In this document: piece by piece, positions 28,652-36,859 of the stretch
Position numbering within the stretch: the first letter of the stretch is position 1
How the letters are laid out: each line of letters begins with the position of its first letter
Source of the DNA: Corynebacterium lujinxingii
GTDB lineage: Bacteria > Actinomycetota > Actinomycetes > Mycobacteriales > Mycobacteriaceae
Assembly (NCBI RefSeq): GCF_014490555.1
Contig: NZ_CP061032.1
Location: forward strand, 868,001-932,000
DNA: 64,000 nt
Reading direction: 5' to 3'
Notes under the pieces: generated by a model
Databases searched by the model: none
Told to the model about the DNA's origin: nothing
What the model saw: only the letters and a program-made list of their open reading frames with translations
Translations under genes and position numbers: made by a program

Positions 28652-28697
28652 TGTGGATAACCCGGCGTTTTCGGTGCCGAAATTATCCACAGTTTTT
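28652..28697. promoter_or_regulatory. Inverted pair of perfect DnaA boxes forming a hairpin
   Basis: TGTGGATAA (28652-28660) and TTATCCACA (28683-28691) are both exact consensus DnaA boxes in opposite orientation. They would pair as a 9-bp stem followed by GTTTTT. It may serve as the terminator of the GtrA gene, as a DnaA-binding site, or both. Confidence 0.7.
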
Positions 28698-28741
28698 GCT
28701 CGCCCTTGTGCTGCGTTGCTGCGCTTCGTAGCGTTTGGGTC

Positions 28742-29797
28742 ATGGCTTTTGCAGACCTTCTCGGCCCCCGTTTGGCGGATCTGGCCGACTTCGACCGCGA
28801 CACCGCGCTGAATGCTGGCGTGGCCCCGTCGCGTGTCCGGGACTGGTCTCGCGTGCATGATGTCTACTTCGGGGCGACGAAGTTCACGCGCAAACAAGCC
28901 ACTGCCCGGCGTGTGGGAGCTTCGACCCCGTTGGACCAGTTGGGGTTGATCGAGCGCAAACTCGCCGCGGTGTCCGATCCCGCTGAGCGGTGGCGGCTGC
29001 GACTGGAGCTACTCGAGTTTTCCGGCCGTTATGATGCGTTGTCACGGCTTGCCGACAGCCTGATCGGTGCTGAGAAACCCGCACCGAAAAAGGCGTGCCG
29101 GTTCACCAAAACCCGCGGCGGGATGCGCACAGTGGCGCTGACGTACAACCAGCGTGACATCGCCGATTTAGAATTCTCGCTGCGCTCTGCGATTAACCCG
29201 GATCTGCCGGCCGCGGAGCAGATGGCTGATGCGCTGGTGCGTCTGCTGCGCGGCGACGGCGACGTTGAGGGTGGTGGTGTGGCGCGTGCGGTGCCAAGGC
29301 CGATCATTATGGTGCCGTTTCCGGAGTGGACACGCATTCAGTCCGGCGCTGGCGACGAAGTGGTGCTCACGCTGACGGATGGCACCACGATGACCGGGGC
29401 GGAGTTTTTGGTCCACGAGTTCGGCGACGCATTGGAAGTCGCCGCGTTCCACCCGGTGGAAGGTGCGGTGAATTTGTACCGTACGGCGCGGTTTGCCAAC
29501 GATAAGCAGCGGGTGTTGGCGTCGATGATGACCCCGTCGTGTCCGGTGCCGGGCTGCCGGCACGGGGCTGATTCGTGCGAGATGCATCATATCGACGCGT
29601 GGCGCTTCGGCGGGGAGACCAACCTGGCGAATCTGGTGCCGTTATGCAGGTTTCATAACGGCAGAAACGACGACGACCCCGAGGTGCGAAGATACGGGCG
29701 CATCCACATCAGAGACGGCACCCCGATTTGGGTATCCCCCGGGGGCACACCGGTAGAAAACGAGACCCCCGGCGCCATGGAACAACTCTTCAACTAG
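28742..29797 (+). CDS. HNH endonuclease-motif protein of the actinobacterial stand-alone type
   Basis: The 351-aa soluble protein has a helical N-terminal region and a C-terminal HNH/zinc module: SCPVPGCRHG, CEMHHIDAW, GGETNLANLVPLCRFHN. Such proteins occur in many copies in corynebacteria and related genera with unknown roles. Nothing around it (no intron, terminal repeats or transposase) suggests that it is mobile here. ATG at 28742 is the preferred start; an in-frame codon at 28706 would extend into the promoter region. Confidence 0.85.
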   Translation: MAFADLLGPRLADLADFDRDTALNAGVAPSRVRDWSRVHDVYFGATKFTRKQATARRVGASTPLDQLGLIERKLAAVSDPAERWRLRLELLEFSGRYDALSRLADSLIGAEKPAPKKACRFTKTRGGMRTVALTYNQRDIADLEFSLRSAINPDLPAAEQMADALVRLLRGDGDVEGGGVARAVPRPIIMVPFPEWTRIQSGAGDEVVLTLTDGTTMTGAEFLVHEFGDALEVAAFHPVEGAVNLYRTARFANDKQRVLASMMTPSCPVPGCRHGADSCEMHHIDAWRFGGETNLANLVPLCRFHNGRNDDDPEVRRYGRIHIRDGTPIWVSPGGTPVENETPGAMEQLFN

Positions 29798-29830
29798 CCG
29801 AATACCCCGCCACCGAGCGGGCTATTCGGC
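29797..29830. terminator. Hairpin between convergent HNH and GNAT genes
   Basis: A 14-position stem (GCCGAATA.CCCGC with GCGGG.TATTCGGC, one mismatch, 6-nt loop) spans both stop codons. There is no clear T-run on either strand, so termination efficiency is uncertain. Confidence 0.6.
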
Positions 29831-30334
29831 ATGCCTGTGATAATGCACGTGCCCATTGTGCTTGCCGACAAACACGTATTCGTTCATTTCCGCGACGTGG
29901 CGGGAGGCTATGTTGCCTGGCAGCACACTGATCCTGAGGGTCTTCGCTCCTAGGCTAAAGGCGTAATCGGTGACGAGTTTCACCGCTCGGGTCATCACAC
30001 CGCGGCCGCGCGCCCACGGGGCAGTGTTGTAGCCGAAGTGAGCGGCGTCGTCTGGCTTAAGACGTAGTTCGATGTTTCCTGCATATCGATCCTCAACAAC
30101 GATCGCCCACCGCAACACCCCCTTCGGAACGCTGTCGAAGAATTCGTTGAGCATCTCAGAGGTAACAGGGGAGGGGACAGTGGTCCATGCGACCATGCGT
30201 GGATCCGTAGAGGCGGCGAATAGGTCCTCGCGTGCCCCTGCGATGGTTCCGACTTGGGACCAAGGCAGAAGAGTGAGGCCGCCGTCGACGAGAGTGTCGT
30301 CGCCCGGCGGCCACCACGAAGAGCTAGTTGGCAT
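29822..30334 (-). CDS. GNAT-family N-acetyltransferase
   Basis: The 170-aa protein fits the RimJ-like GNAT pattern: LTLLPWSQ near the start, WAIVVEDRYAGNIELRL, then FGYNTAPWARGRGVMTRAVKLVTDYAF, where the acetyl-CoA pyrophosphate loop would be, and NIASRHVAEMNEYVFVG. The substrate is unknown. The ATG overlaps the last codons of dapD by 11 nt, so it is the final gene of the dapD operon. A longer frame opposite dapD is an artefact. Confidence 0.82.
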   Translation of the reverse strand: MPTSSSWWPPGDDTLVDGGLTLLPWSQVGTIAGAREDLFAASTDPRMVAWTTVPSPVTSEMLNEFFDSVPKGVLRWAIVVEDRYAGNIELRLKPDDAAHFGYNTAPWARGRGVMTRAVKLVTDYAFSLGAKTLRISVLPGNIASRHVAEMNEYVFVGKHNGHVHYHRHAE

Positions 30335-31298
30335 GGAGGGCTTCGTTGAGCTCGATGCCCTTGGCGGGCACCGCCTCGACGGAGCCGGAGACCGAGTTGC
30401 GGCGGAACTGCAGACCGTTGGCACCGGAGAGCTCGAGCGCCTTGACGGTGCTGCCGGCTTCCTTGCCCAGGGCCTCCGCCACCGGCTCGGACAACACGAC
30501 CTTGGTGCCGGCGGTGACGTAGAGGCCGGCTTCGACGATGCAGTCGTCGCCAAGCGAAATGCCCACGCCAGCGTTCGCGCCGAGGAGGCAGCGCTCGCCG
30601 AGCGAGATGACTTCCTTGCCGCCGCCGGACAGGGTGCCCATGATGGAGGCGCCGCCGCCAATGTCGGTGCCGTCGCCGACGACCACGCCAGCGGAGATAC
30701 GGCCCTCGACCATGGAGGCGCCGAGGGTGCCAGCGTTGAAGTTCACGAAGCCCTCGTGCATCACCGTGGTGCCCTCCGCGAGGTGGGCGCCGAGACGGAT
30801 GCGGTCGGCGTCGCCGATGCGCACGCCCGACGGCACGACGTAATCGACCATGCGCGGGAACTTGTCCACCAAGTACACGACGACCGGGCCGTTGGCGGAA
30901 AGGCGCGCGCGGGTCATCTGGAAGTCGGCCACCGCGCAGGGGCCGTAGTTAGTCCACACGACGTTCGACAGCAGGCCGAACACGCCGTCCATGTTCGCGC
31001 CGTGCGGGCGAATCAGGCGGTGCGACAGCAGGTGCAGGCGGAGGTAGACGTCGTAGGCGTCGACGGCCGGCTCGGACAGGTCGGCGATCGTCGTCTCTAC
31101 TGCGACGCGCGCGACGCCGCGTGCCTCGTCCGGGCCCACAAGGTCGGCGAAGCGGGCGTCGGGCTCCTCGAGGCGGCGGGTGCCGGTTTCGCCGGTGGCC
31201 TCGTCAACCTTAGGAGCGGGGTACCAAACGTCGAGGACGGTGCCGTCGTGGGTGATGGTCGCGATGCCGCGTGCGTATGCAGAAGTCGGAGAAGTCAT
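30324..31298 (-). CDS. dapD: 2,3,4,5-tetrahydropyridine-2,6-dicarboxylate N-succinyltransferase DapD
   Basis: The 324-aa enzyme has the actinobacterial DapD layout. An alpha/beta N-terminal half contains DYVVPSGVRIGDADRIRLG. A left-handed beta-helix follows with hexapeptide repeats (AHLAEGTTVMHEGFVNFNAGTLG, GDGTDIGGGAS, GERCLLGANAGVGISLGDDC) forming the succinyl-CoA site. It catalyses the first committed step of the succinylase branch to diaminopimelate. It lies 5 nt after an amino-acid permease gene, with AAGG as a weak ribosome site. Confidence 0.95.
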   Translation of the reverse strand: MTSPTSAYARGIATITHDGTVLDVWYPAPKVDEATGETGTRRLEEPDARFADLVGPDEARGVARVAVETTIADLSEPAVDAYDVYLRLHLLSHRLIRPHGANMDGVFGLLSNVVWTNYGPCAVADFQMTRARLSANGPVVVYLVDKFPRMVDYVVPSGVRIGDADRIRLGAHLAEGTTVMHEGFVNFNAGTLGASMVEGRISAGVVVGDGTDIGGGASIMGTLSGGGKEVISLGERCLLGANAGVGISLGDDCIVEAGLYVTAGTKVVLSEPVAEALGKEAGSTVKALELSGANGLQFRRNSVSGSVEAVPAKGIELNEALHAN

Positions 31299-31303
31299 AT
31301 CAA

Positions 31304-32662
31304 TTACCTTACGTTAGTGCGGTTTTTTGTGAGCAACGACAGTGCCACCAGCGCGAGCGAGAGGACGGTCACGGAGATGACCTGGGAGCGTGCGGCGTCG
31401 TCGAAAAGCATCAGCGTGGTCAGGCCGAGCAGCGCAGCGAGCGTCACCCACGGCACCCACGATGCGCCGCGCACGCGCACCGCGGAGGCGGCGATGCGTG
31501 GGTGGAGTTTGATGAAGCTCAGCGTGATCATGATCCACGTGACGATCAGGCAGCCGCCGGTGGCGGACATGATGAAGTCGATCATCCCCGGCGGGTTCCA
31601 CCACTGCAGGCCCACGGCGAGGAAGGCGAACAGCACGGAGACGAGCACGGAGTTCGTCGGCACGTTGTTGGCGTTGGTCTTCGCCATCCACGCGGGGGCG
31701 TCGCCTTCGAGCGCCTGCTGGTAGCCGAGGCGGGAGGTGCCGTAGAGCTGCGCGTTGAACGCGGACAGCAGCGCGAGCACGATGACGACTTCCATGAACG
31801 CGGCGGCGCCCGGGATGTTCGCCATTTCGAGCACCGCGGTGAACGGGGAGTCGGCGGCGGAGTCGGCGCCGTCGATGGAGGCGTAGGGCAAAAGCAGCGT
31901 GATCACGGCGACGGAGCCGATGTAGAAAATGGCGATGCGCCAGATGATGGAGTTGACGGCGCGTTTGATGTTGTCGGCGGGGTCTTCGGATTCGGCGGCG
32001 GCGATGGTGACTACTTCGATGCCGCCGAAGGCGAACGCGACGGCGAGGAGTCCCGCGGCGATGCCGGCGACGCCGTTGGGGGCGAAGCCGGATTCGCGGA
32101 TGTTGTCGAAGCCGATGAAGCCGCTTGCGGGCAGTACGCCGAGCCAGAGCAGCACGCCGATGATGAGGAAGCCGACGATGACGGCGATTTTGATCATGGC
32201 GAACCAGTACTCGAATTCGCCGAAGCCTTTGACCTGCGCGAGGTTCACGGCGGTGAGGATGGCGACGACGATGAGGCCGGGCACCCATTGCGGCACGTCG
32301 AACCAGGACGCCATCATCGCGGATGCGCCGGTGAGTTCGGCGCCGCATGCCATGATGAGTAGGAAGTAGTAAATCCAGCCGAGCAGGAAGCCGGCCCAGT
32401 GGCCGAACGCCATGCGCCCGTATGTGGCGAACGAGCCGGAGGAGGGGTGCGCGGCGGCCATTTCGCCGAGCATGCGCATCACGGCGATGACGATCGCTCC
32501 GGCGATGGCATAGGCGATGAGGATCGCAGGCCCGGCGGCGCGGATGCCGACGCCGACGCCGAGGAACAGCCCCGCGCCCACCGCGGTGCCCAGCCCCATG
32601 AGGGTGAGGTGGCGCGATTTCAGGCCGGAGCCTAGTTCGCTATTGCTTGTCGACGACACCAT
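31304..32662 (-). CDS. Amino-acid permease (APC superfamily), copy 2
   Basis: The 452-aa carrier has 12 predicted helices. It carries the AAT-family opening LKSRHLTLMGLGTAVGAGLFLG, with the unwound glycine motif of helix 1, and FGGIEVVTIAAAES in helix 6, where the substrate carboxylate is held. The substrate class is probably aromatic or branched amino acids, but this cannot be fixed. Its ATG directly follows the upstream permease stop (TAAATG). The start region contains a variant of the recurrent motif. Confidence 0.9.
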   Translation of the reverse strand: MVSSTSNSELGSGLKSRHLTLMGLGTAVGAGLFLGVGVGIRAAGPAILIAYAIAGAIVIAVMRMLGEMAAAHPSSGSFATYGRMAFGHWAGFLLGWIYYFLLIMACGAELTGASAMMASWFDVPQWVPGLIVVAILTAVNLAQVKGFGEFEYWFAMIKIAVIVGFLIIGVLLWLGVLPASGFIGFDNIRESGFAPNGVAGIAAGLLAVAFAFGGIEVVTIAAAESEDPADNIKRAVNSIIWRIAIFYIGSVAVITLLLPYASIDGADSAADSPFTAVLEMANIPGAAAFMEVVIVLALLSAFNAQLYGTSRLGYQQALEGDAPAWMAKTNANNVPTNSVLVSVLFAFLAVGLQWWNPPGMIDFIMSATGGCLIVTWIMITLSFIKLHPRIAASAVRVRGASWVPWVTLAALLGLTTLMLFDDAARSQVISVTVLSLALVALSLLTKNRTNVR

Positions 32663-34054
32663 TTACTGCACTTCTTTCTTTCCGGTCACGCGCGTCCACA
32701 CGACGCCCGCGAGGGTGACGATGCCGACGACGACGGCGACGGCGAACATCTGGAACCGCCCGTCGGGGTCGGCAAGCATGAGCGCGATCACGCCGCCGGC
32801 GAGCGCGATCATGACCCAGGGCAGGACGTTCGGGGCCCACATGCGCACGTCGGTGATTTCGCCGGTGGCCACTAGTTTCGGGTGCAGACGCACGAACGAC
32901 AGCGCGACGACGATCCACAGCACGATCAGGCAGCCGCCGACCGCGTTGAGCAGGAAGGCGAGCAGCCCGGGCGGGTTCCAGTACTGCAGGGCGACGGCGA
33001 CGAAGCCGAAGATGACGGACACGACGACGGCGCGCACGGGCACGCCGCGGGTGTCGGTTTGGGCGAAGGAGATGGGGGCGTCGCCACGCACCGCGAGGTT
33101 TTGCAGGAAGCGCGACGAGCCGTAGATCTGCGTGTTGCACGCGGACAGCAGCGCGATGACGATGACGGCCTCCATGATGCCGACCGCGCCCGGGATGTTG
33201 GCCATCTCGAGCACCGCGGTGAACGGGGAGTCGGCCGCGGAGTCGGCGCCGCCGATCTGGTTGAACGGCAGCAGCAGCACGATGAGTAGCACGGAGCCGA
33301 TGTAGAACACGGAGATGCGCCAGATGATGGAGCGGATGGCGGAGTGGACGCCGGCTTCGGGGTTTTCGGATTCGGCGGCGGCGACGGTGACCAGTTCGAT
33401 GCCGCCGAACGCGAACGCGACGGCGAGCAGTGCCGTTGCGACGCCCGCCCAGCCGTTGGGCATGAAGCCGACGTCTTTGACGTTGGACAGGCCGACGAAC
33501 CCGCTGGCCGGCAGCACGCCGAGCCACAGCAGCACGCCGATGGCCAAAAAGGCGACGATGACGGCAACCTTGATCAGCGCGAACCAGAACTCGAACTCGC
33601 CGAAGTTTTTCACGGCGGCGAAGTTGATCACGGTGAACACGGCGATGGCGGCGAGTGCCGGGATCCAGGGTGAGATCCCGAACCAGTCGGCGACGATCGC
33701 GGAGGCGCCGGTGATCTCCACGGCCATGATCATGATCATCATGAACCAGTACAGCCAGCCGATGGCGAAACCGGCCCAGCGGCCGAAGGCCTGCTCGGCG
33801 TAGGTGGAAAACGTGCCGGAGGAGGGCCGCGCGGCGACCATCTCCGCGAGCATCTGCATGAAGCACACGGTGATGAAGCCGGCGACGACGTAGGCGAGGA
33901 TGACGGCGGGCCCGGCGGCGGCAATGCCCACGCCGGTGCCGAGGAACAGCCCGGCACCAATGGCGGAGCCGAGCCCCATCATGGTCAAGTGGCGCGTCTT
34001 CAGCCCGCGGGCGAGCGCGGTTGAGTCGGCGACGGGGGAAACTGGTGTCGACAT
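32663..34054 (-). CDS. Amino-acid permease (APC superfamily), copy 1
   Basis: The 463-aa paralogue of the next permease shares the LKTRHLTMMGLGSAIGAGLFLG opening, the long identical stretch around GVLLWLGVLPASGF, and GGADSAADSPFTAVLEMANIPGA. It likely arose with copy 2 by tandem duplication. The start is taken at the ATG after TTAAGGTG; an ATG 24 nt further upstream is possible. It is the first gene of the leftward unit permease-permease-dapD-GNAT. Confidence 0.9.
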   Translation of the reverse strand: MSTPVSPVADSTALARGLKTRHLTMMGLGSAIGAGLFLGTGVGIAAAGPAVILAYVVAGFITVCFMQMLAEMVAARPSSGTFSTYAEQAFGRWAGFAIGWLYWFMMIMIMAVEITGASAIVADWFGISPWIPALAAIAVFTVINFAAVKNFGEFEFWFALIKVAVIVAFLAIGVLLWLGVLPASGFVGLSNVKDVGFMPNGWAGVATALLAVAFAFGGIELVTVAAAESENPEAGVHSAIRSIIWRISVFYIGSVLLIVLLLPFNQIGGADSAADSPFTAVLEMANIPGAVGIMEAVIVIALLSACNTQIYGSSRFLQNLAVRGDAPISFAQTDTRGVPVRAVVVSVIFGFVAVALQYWNPPGLLAFLLNAVGGCLIVLWIVVALSFVRLHPKLVATGEITDVRMWAPNVLPWVMIALAGGVIALMLADPDGRFQMFAVAVVVGIVTLAGVVWTRVTGKKEVQ

Positions 34055-34103
34055 GTCGAACACCTTAAACGCCGCCATGCGGCCAGCTGCATTGTATTGG
34101 CCT

Positions 34104-34937
34104 TTATATGCGCCGCAGGACGGGCAGCGGCGCGTCCGGCTCGCGGGTGATGCGTAGGTTCGATTGGCCGGAAAGGTGGTGGGCGGCAAGGCGCGTGGAG
34201 TCGTCGAGAAGCAATGTGTCGGGTTCCAACGTGATGCCGGCGCCGATTTCGCAGCGCTCTCCGAGGTTAAGGCCGATCACGCCCGCCGACGGGTGCAGGG
34301 TGCAGCCGGCGCCGACGACCGCCGCGGAGATCGTGCCCTCCACGCGCGCGGGGCCGAGCGTGCCGGCGTTGTGGGAGACGTAGCCTTCGCGCACCACGGA
34401 GGTGCCTTCGGCGAGGTAGGCGCCGAGGCGGACGCGTTCGGCCTCTGCGATGGTCACCCCGGTGGGCACGACGTAATCGACCATGCGCGGCAGCCGGTCG
34501 ATGCTGTAGACGTGGATGAGACCGCGGGCACGCAGGTTGGTGCGCACGGTTTCGAAGTTGTCGGCCAGACACGGGCCCTTGTTGGTCCACACCACCGGTA
34601 CGAGCAGGTCCATCGCGCCATTCATGTTGATCGTCTGCGGCTTCACCAGCCGGTGCGACAGCAGATGCAAGCGTAAAAACACGTCGTGGGCGTCCACCGG
34701 CGGGGCCGACAGGTCCGCGATGACCGTGCGCACCGGCACGAGTTCCACCAGGCGGTCGCGGTCGGCGCCGATGAGCCGCAGGAACTGCGGTGAGAGTTCG
34801 TGGGCGGAGACGCGGGTGGTGGTGGAGGAGGTGGTGTCGTCGTTAAGCAAAAGCTCAGGGGCGGGGAACCAGGTGTCCAGCACGGTGCCGTCCATGGCGA
34901 TGTTGGCGATCCCGACGCCGCGCGCTGACCAAGACAT
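34104..34937 (-). CDS. Second, shortened DapD-like succinyltransferase paralogue
   Basis: The 277-aa protein matches DapD along its N-terminal half (DGTVLDTWFPAPE, HDVFLRLHLLSHRL, RMVDYVVPTGVTIAEAERVRLGAYLAEGTSVV). Its beta-helix is about 25 residues shorter: the SIMGTLSGGGKEV and LLGANAGVGISLGDDC coils are missing or fused. It is therefore doubtful that it binds succinyl-CoA as DapD does; it may have another acyl donor or a regulatory role. It stands head-to-head with dapE, with a -10 element 7 nt before the ATG. Confidence 0.85.
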   Translation of the reverse strand: MSWSARGVGIANIAMDGTVLDTWFPAPELLLNDDTTSSTTTRVSAHELSPQFLRLIGADRDRLVELVPVRTVIADLSAPPVDAHDVFLRLHLLSHRLVKPQTINMNGAMDLLVPVVWTNKGPCLADNFETVRTNLRARGLIHVYSIDRLPRMVDYVVPTGVTIAEAERVRLGAYLAEGTSVVREGYVSHNAGTLGPARVEGTISAAVVGAGCTLHPSAGVIGLNLGERCEIGAGITLEPDTLLLDDSTRLAAHHLSGQSNLRITREPDAPLPVLRRI

Positions 34938-34944
34938 GCGCGCA

Positions 34945-34960
34945 ATTGTAAACGTAGGAT
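34945..34960. promoter_or_regulatory. Overlapping divergent leaderless promoters for the dapD-like gene and dapE
   Basis: On the minus strand TACAAT (34945-34950) is 7 nt from the dapD-like ATG. On the plus strand TAGGAT (34955-34960) is 6 nt from the dapE GTG. The whole intergenic gap is only 29 nt, so each -35 region falls at or inside the other gene's start. Confidence 0.6.
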
Positions 34961-34966
34961 CGCCGT

Positions 34967-36070
34967 GTGACTTCCTTAGATCTATTTGCGGACCCTGTCG
35001 ATCTCACCGCGGCGCTCGTGGACATCGAGTCGCCGTCGCACCACGAGGAGGCGATCGCCGACGCCATCGAGCAAGCGCTGCGTGACCTCGAGCACGCCGA
35101 GGTGAAGCGCTTCGGCAACACCGTGGTGGCGCGCACGAACTTCGGTCTGGATTCGCGGGTGGTGCTGGCCGGGCACATCGATACGGTGCCGCTTGCCGAC
35201 AACACCCCGCACCGGCTCACAAGTTCGCCGACGGGTGAGACGATTTTGCACGGCTGCGGCTCCGTGGACATGAAATCCGGCATGGCCTGCTACCTGGGCG
35301 CGTTCGCACGCCTCGCGCAGCCGGGCAAGGCCGCGCACGACCTGACCGTCATCGCCTACGAGGGCGAGGAAGTGGCGACGAAGTACAACGGTCTCTACCA
35401 CCTCGAGCGCGACCACTCGGAGCTGCTGGAAGGCGACATCGCGCTGCTCGGCGAGCCGTCCGGCGCGATGATCGAGGCCGGTTGCCAGGGCACGATCCGC
35501 GTGTTCGTCGACGCGCACGGCACCCGCGCCCACTCCGCGCGCGCGTGGCTCGGGCACAACGCCGCGCACGACCTGGCCGGTGTGCTTTCGCGCATCGCCG
35601 CGTACGAGCCGCGCAGTGTGCTTATCGACGACTGCGAGTACCGCGAAGGCTTAAACGTCGTCGGCCTCGAAGGCTTCGTGGCCACGAACACGCTGCCGGA
35701 CCACGCGCGGCTGATCGTGAACTTCCGCTTCGCGCCGGACCGTTCAGTGGAGGAGGCGAAGGCGCACCTGGAGGAGGTGCTCGCGCTGGAGGATGGCCTG
35801 GAGCTCATTTACGACGATGTCGCCGCCGGTGCGTTGCCCGGCCTCGGCAACCCGGTCGCGGCCGGTCTGGTCAAGGCTGTCGGCGGGAACTTCCGCGCCA
35901 AGTTCGGGTGGACCGACGTGGCGCGCTTTTCCAGCCTCGGGGTGCCGGCGGTCAACTTCGGCCCCGGCGACCCCGGGTACGCCCACAAACCCGAGGAGCA
36001 GTGCCCGGTCGACGAGATCCGCCAGGTCTCCGCGCAGCTGCTCGAGTACTTAAGCGCAGAAAGCGAGTAA
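34967..36070 (+). CDS. dapE: Succinyl-diaminopimelate desuccinylase DapE
   Basis: The 367-aa M20 metallopeptidase-type enzyme has first zinc ligands in LAGHIDTVP, bridging Asp in GCGSVDMKSG, and catalytic Glu pair in AYEGEEV. The dimerisation lid and the ending NFGPGDPGYAHKPEEQC supply the last ligand. It releases LL-diaminopimelate from the succinyl form. The GTG start is leaderless. One perfect copy of GCTTATCGACGAC encodes part of VLIDDC. Confidence 0.95.
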   Translation: MTSLDLFADPVDLTAALVDIESPSHHEEAIADAIEQALRDLEHAEVKRFGNTVVARTNFGLDSRVVLAGHIDTVPLADNTPHRLTSSPTGETILHGCGSVDMKSGMACYLGAFARLAQPGKAAHDLTVIAYEGEEVATKYNGLYHLERDHSELLEGDIALLGEPSGAMIEAGCQGTIRVFVDAHGTRAHSARAWLGHNAAHDLAGVLSRIAAYEPRSVLIDDCEYREGLNVVGLEGFVATNTLPDHARLIVNFRFAPDRSVEEAKAHLEEVLALEDGLELIYDDVAAGALPGLGNPVAAGLVKAVGGNFRAKFGWTDVARFSSLGVPAVNFGPGDPGYAHKPEEQCPVDEIRQVSAQLLEYLSAESE

Positions 36071-36073
36071 ACA

Positions 36074-36859
36074 ATGGCACCGCTGAATTTCCCCCGCCCC
36101 GACCGCGACAGGAAGTTGCGCGGCCCGCTCGCGCTGCGCGGCCAGGATTACCAGTCGTCCACCCACGACCAGCGGCTTTTGGAGTCGCTGGGGCACTCCG
36201 ACGGGCAGTGGAAGCACGAGGACCCGTGGCGCGTGATGCGTATCCAGTCGGAGTTCGTCGCCGGCTTCGATGCGCTGTCCGAGATGCCCAAGGCCGTCAC
36301 CGTCTTCGGCTCCGCGCGCCTGGGGGAGGGCACGCCGGAGTACCAGCAGGCCTACGAGCTCGGTCAAGCGCTCGCCGAGGCCGGCTACGCGGTGATCACC
36401 GGCGGCGGGCCCGGGCTAATGGAGGGGCCGAACCGGGGCGCGCACAACGCCGGCGGCCTGTCGGTGGGGCTGGGCATCGAGTTGCCGTTCGAGCAGGGCT
36501 TGAACGACTGGGTCGACCTGGGCCTGAACTTCCGCTACTTCTTCGCCCGCAAGACCATGTTTTTGAAGTACTCGCAGGCGTTTGTGACGCTGCCGGGCGG
36601 CTTCGGCACCATGGACGAGGTCTTCGAGGTGCTGTGCATGGTGCAAACCGGCAAGGTGACCAACTTCCCGATCGTGCTCATCGGCACCGAGTTCTGGTCC
36701 GGCCTGGTGGATTGGATCGAGCAGCAGCTGCTTGGCCGCGGGCTCATTTCGCCTGGCGACGAGCGCCTGTTTTTGGTCACCGACTCGGTGGAGGAGGCGG
36801 TGGCGCATATCGTCGAGAAGCATGAGGTGATGACGGATCAGCGTCTCCACGATGAGTGA
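36074..36859 (+). CDS. LOG-family (TIGR00730) Rossmann-fold protein
   Basis: The 261-aa protein has the LOG signatures GGGPGLMEGPNRGA and PGGFGTMDE, preceded by VTVFGSARLGEG. LOG enzymes release free base from nucleoside 5'-monophosphates. The N-terminal extension of about 70 residues (QDYQSSTHDQRLLESL, WRVMRIQSEFVAGFD) is typical of the longer actinobacterial branch. It starts 3 nt after dapE and overlaps folP2 by 8 nt, so it is in the same operon. Confidence 0.92.
   Translation: MAPLNFPRPDRDRKLRGPLALRGQDYQSSTHDQRLLESLGHSDGQWKHEDPWRVMRIQSEFVAGFDALSEMPKAVTVFGSARLGEGTPEYQQAYELGQALAEAGYAVITGGGPGLMEGPNRGAHNAGGLSVGLGIELPFEQGLNDWVDLGLNFRYFFARKTMFLKYSQAFVTLPGGFGTMDEVFEVLCMVQTGKVTNFPIVLIGTEFWSGLVDWIEQQLLGRGLISPGDERLFLVTDSVEEAVAHIVEKHEVMTDQRLHDE

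Noticed and set aside
28742..29797. HNH gene as part of a mobile intron or insertion element
   Set aside because: No intron RNA structure, terminal inverted repeats, target duplication or transposase are visible; stand-alone HNH proteins are common in this genus.
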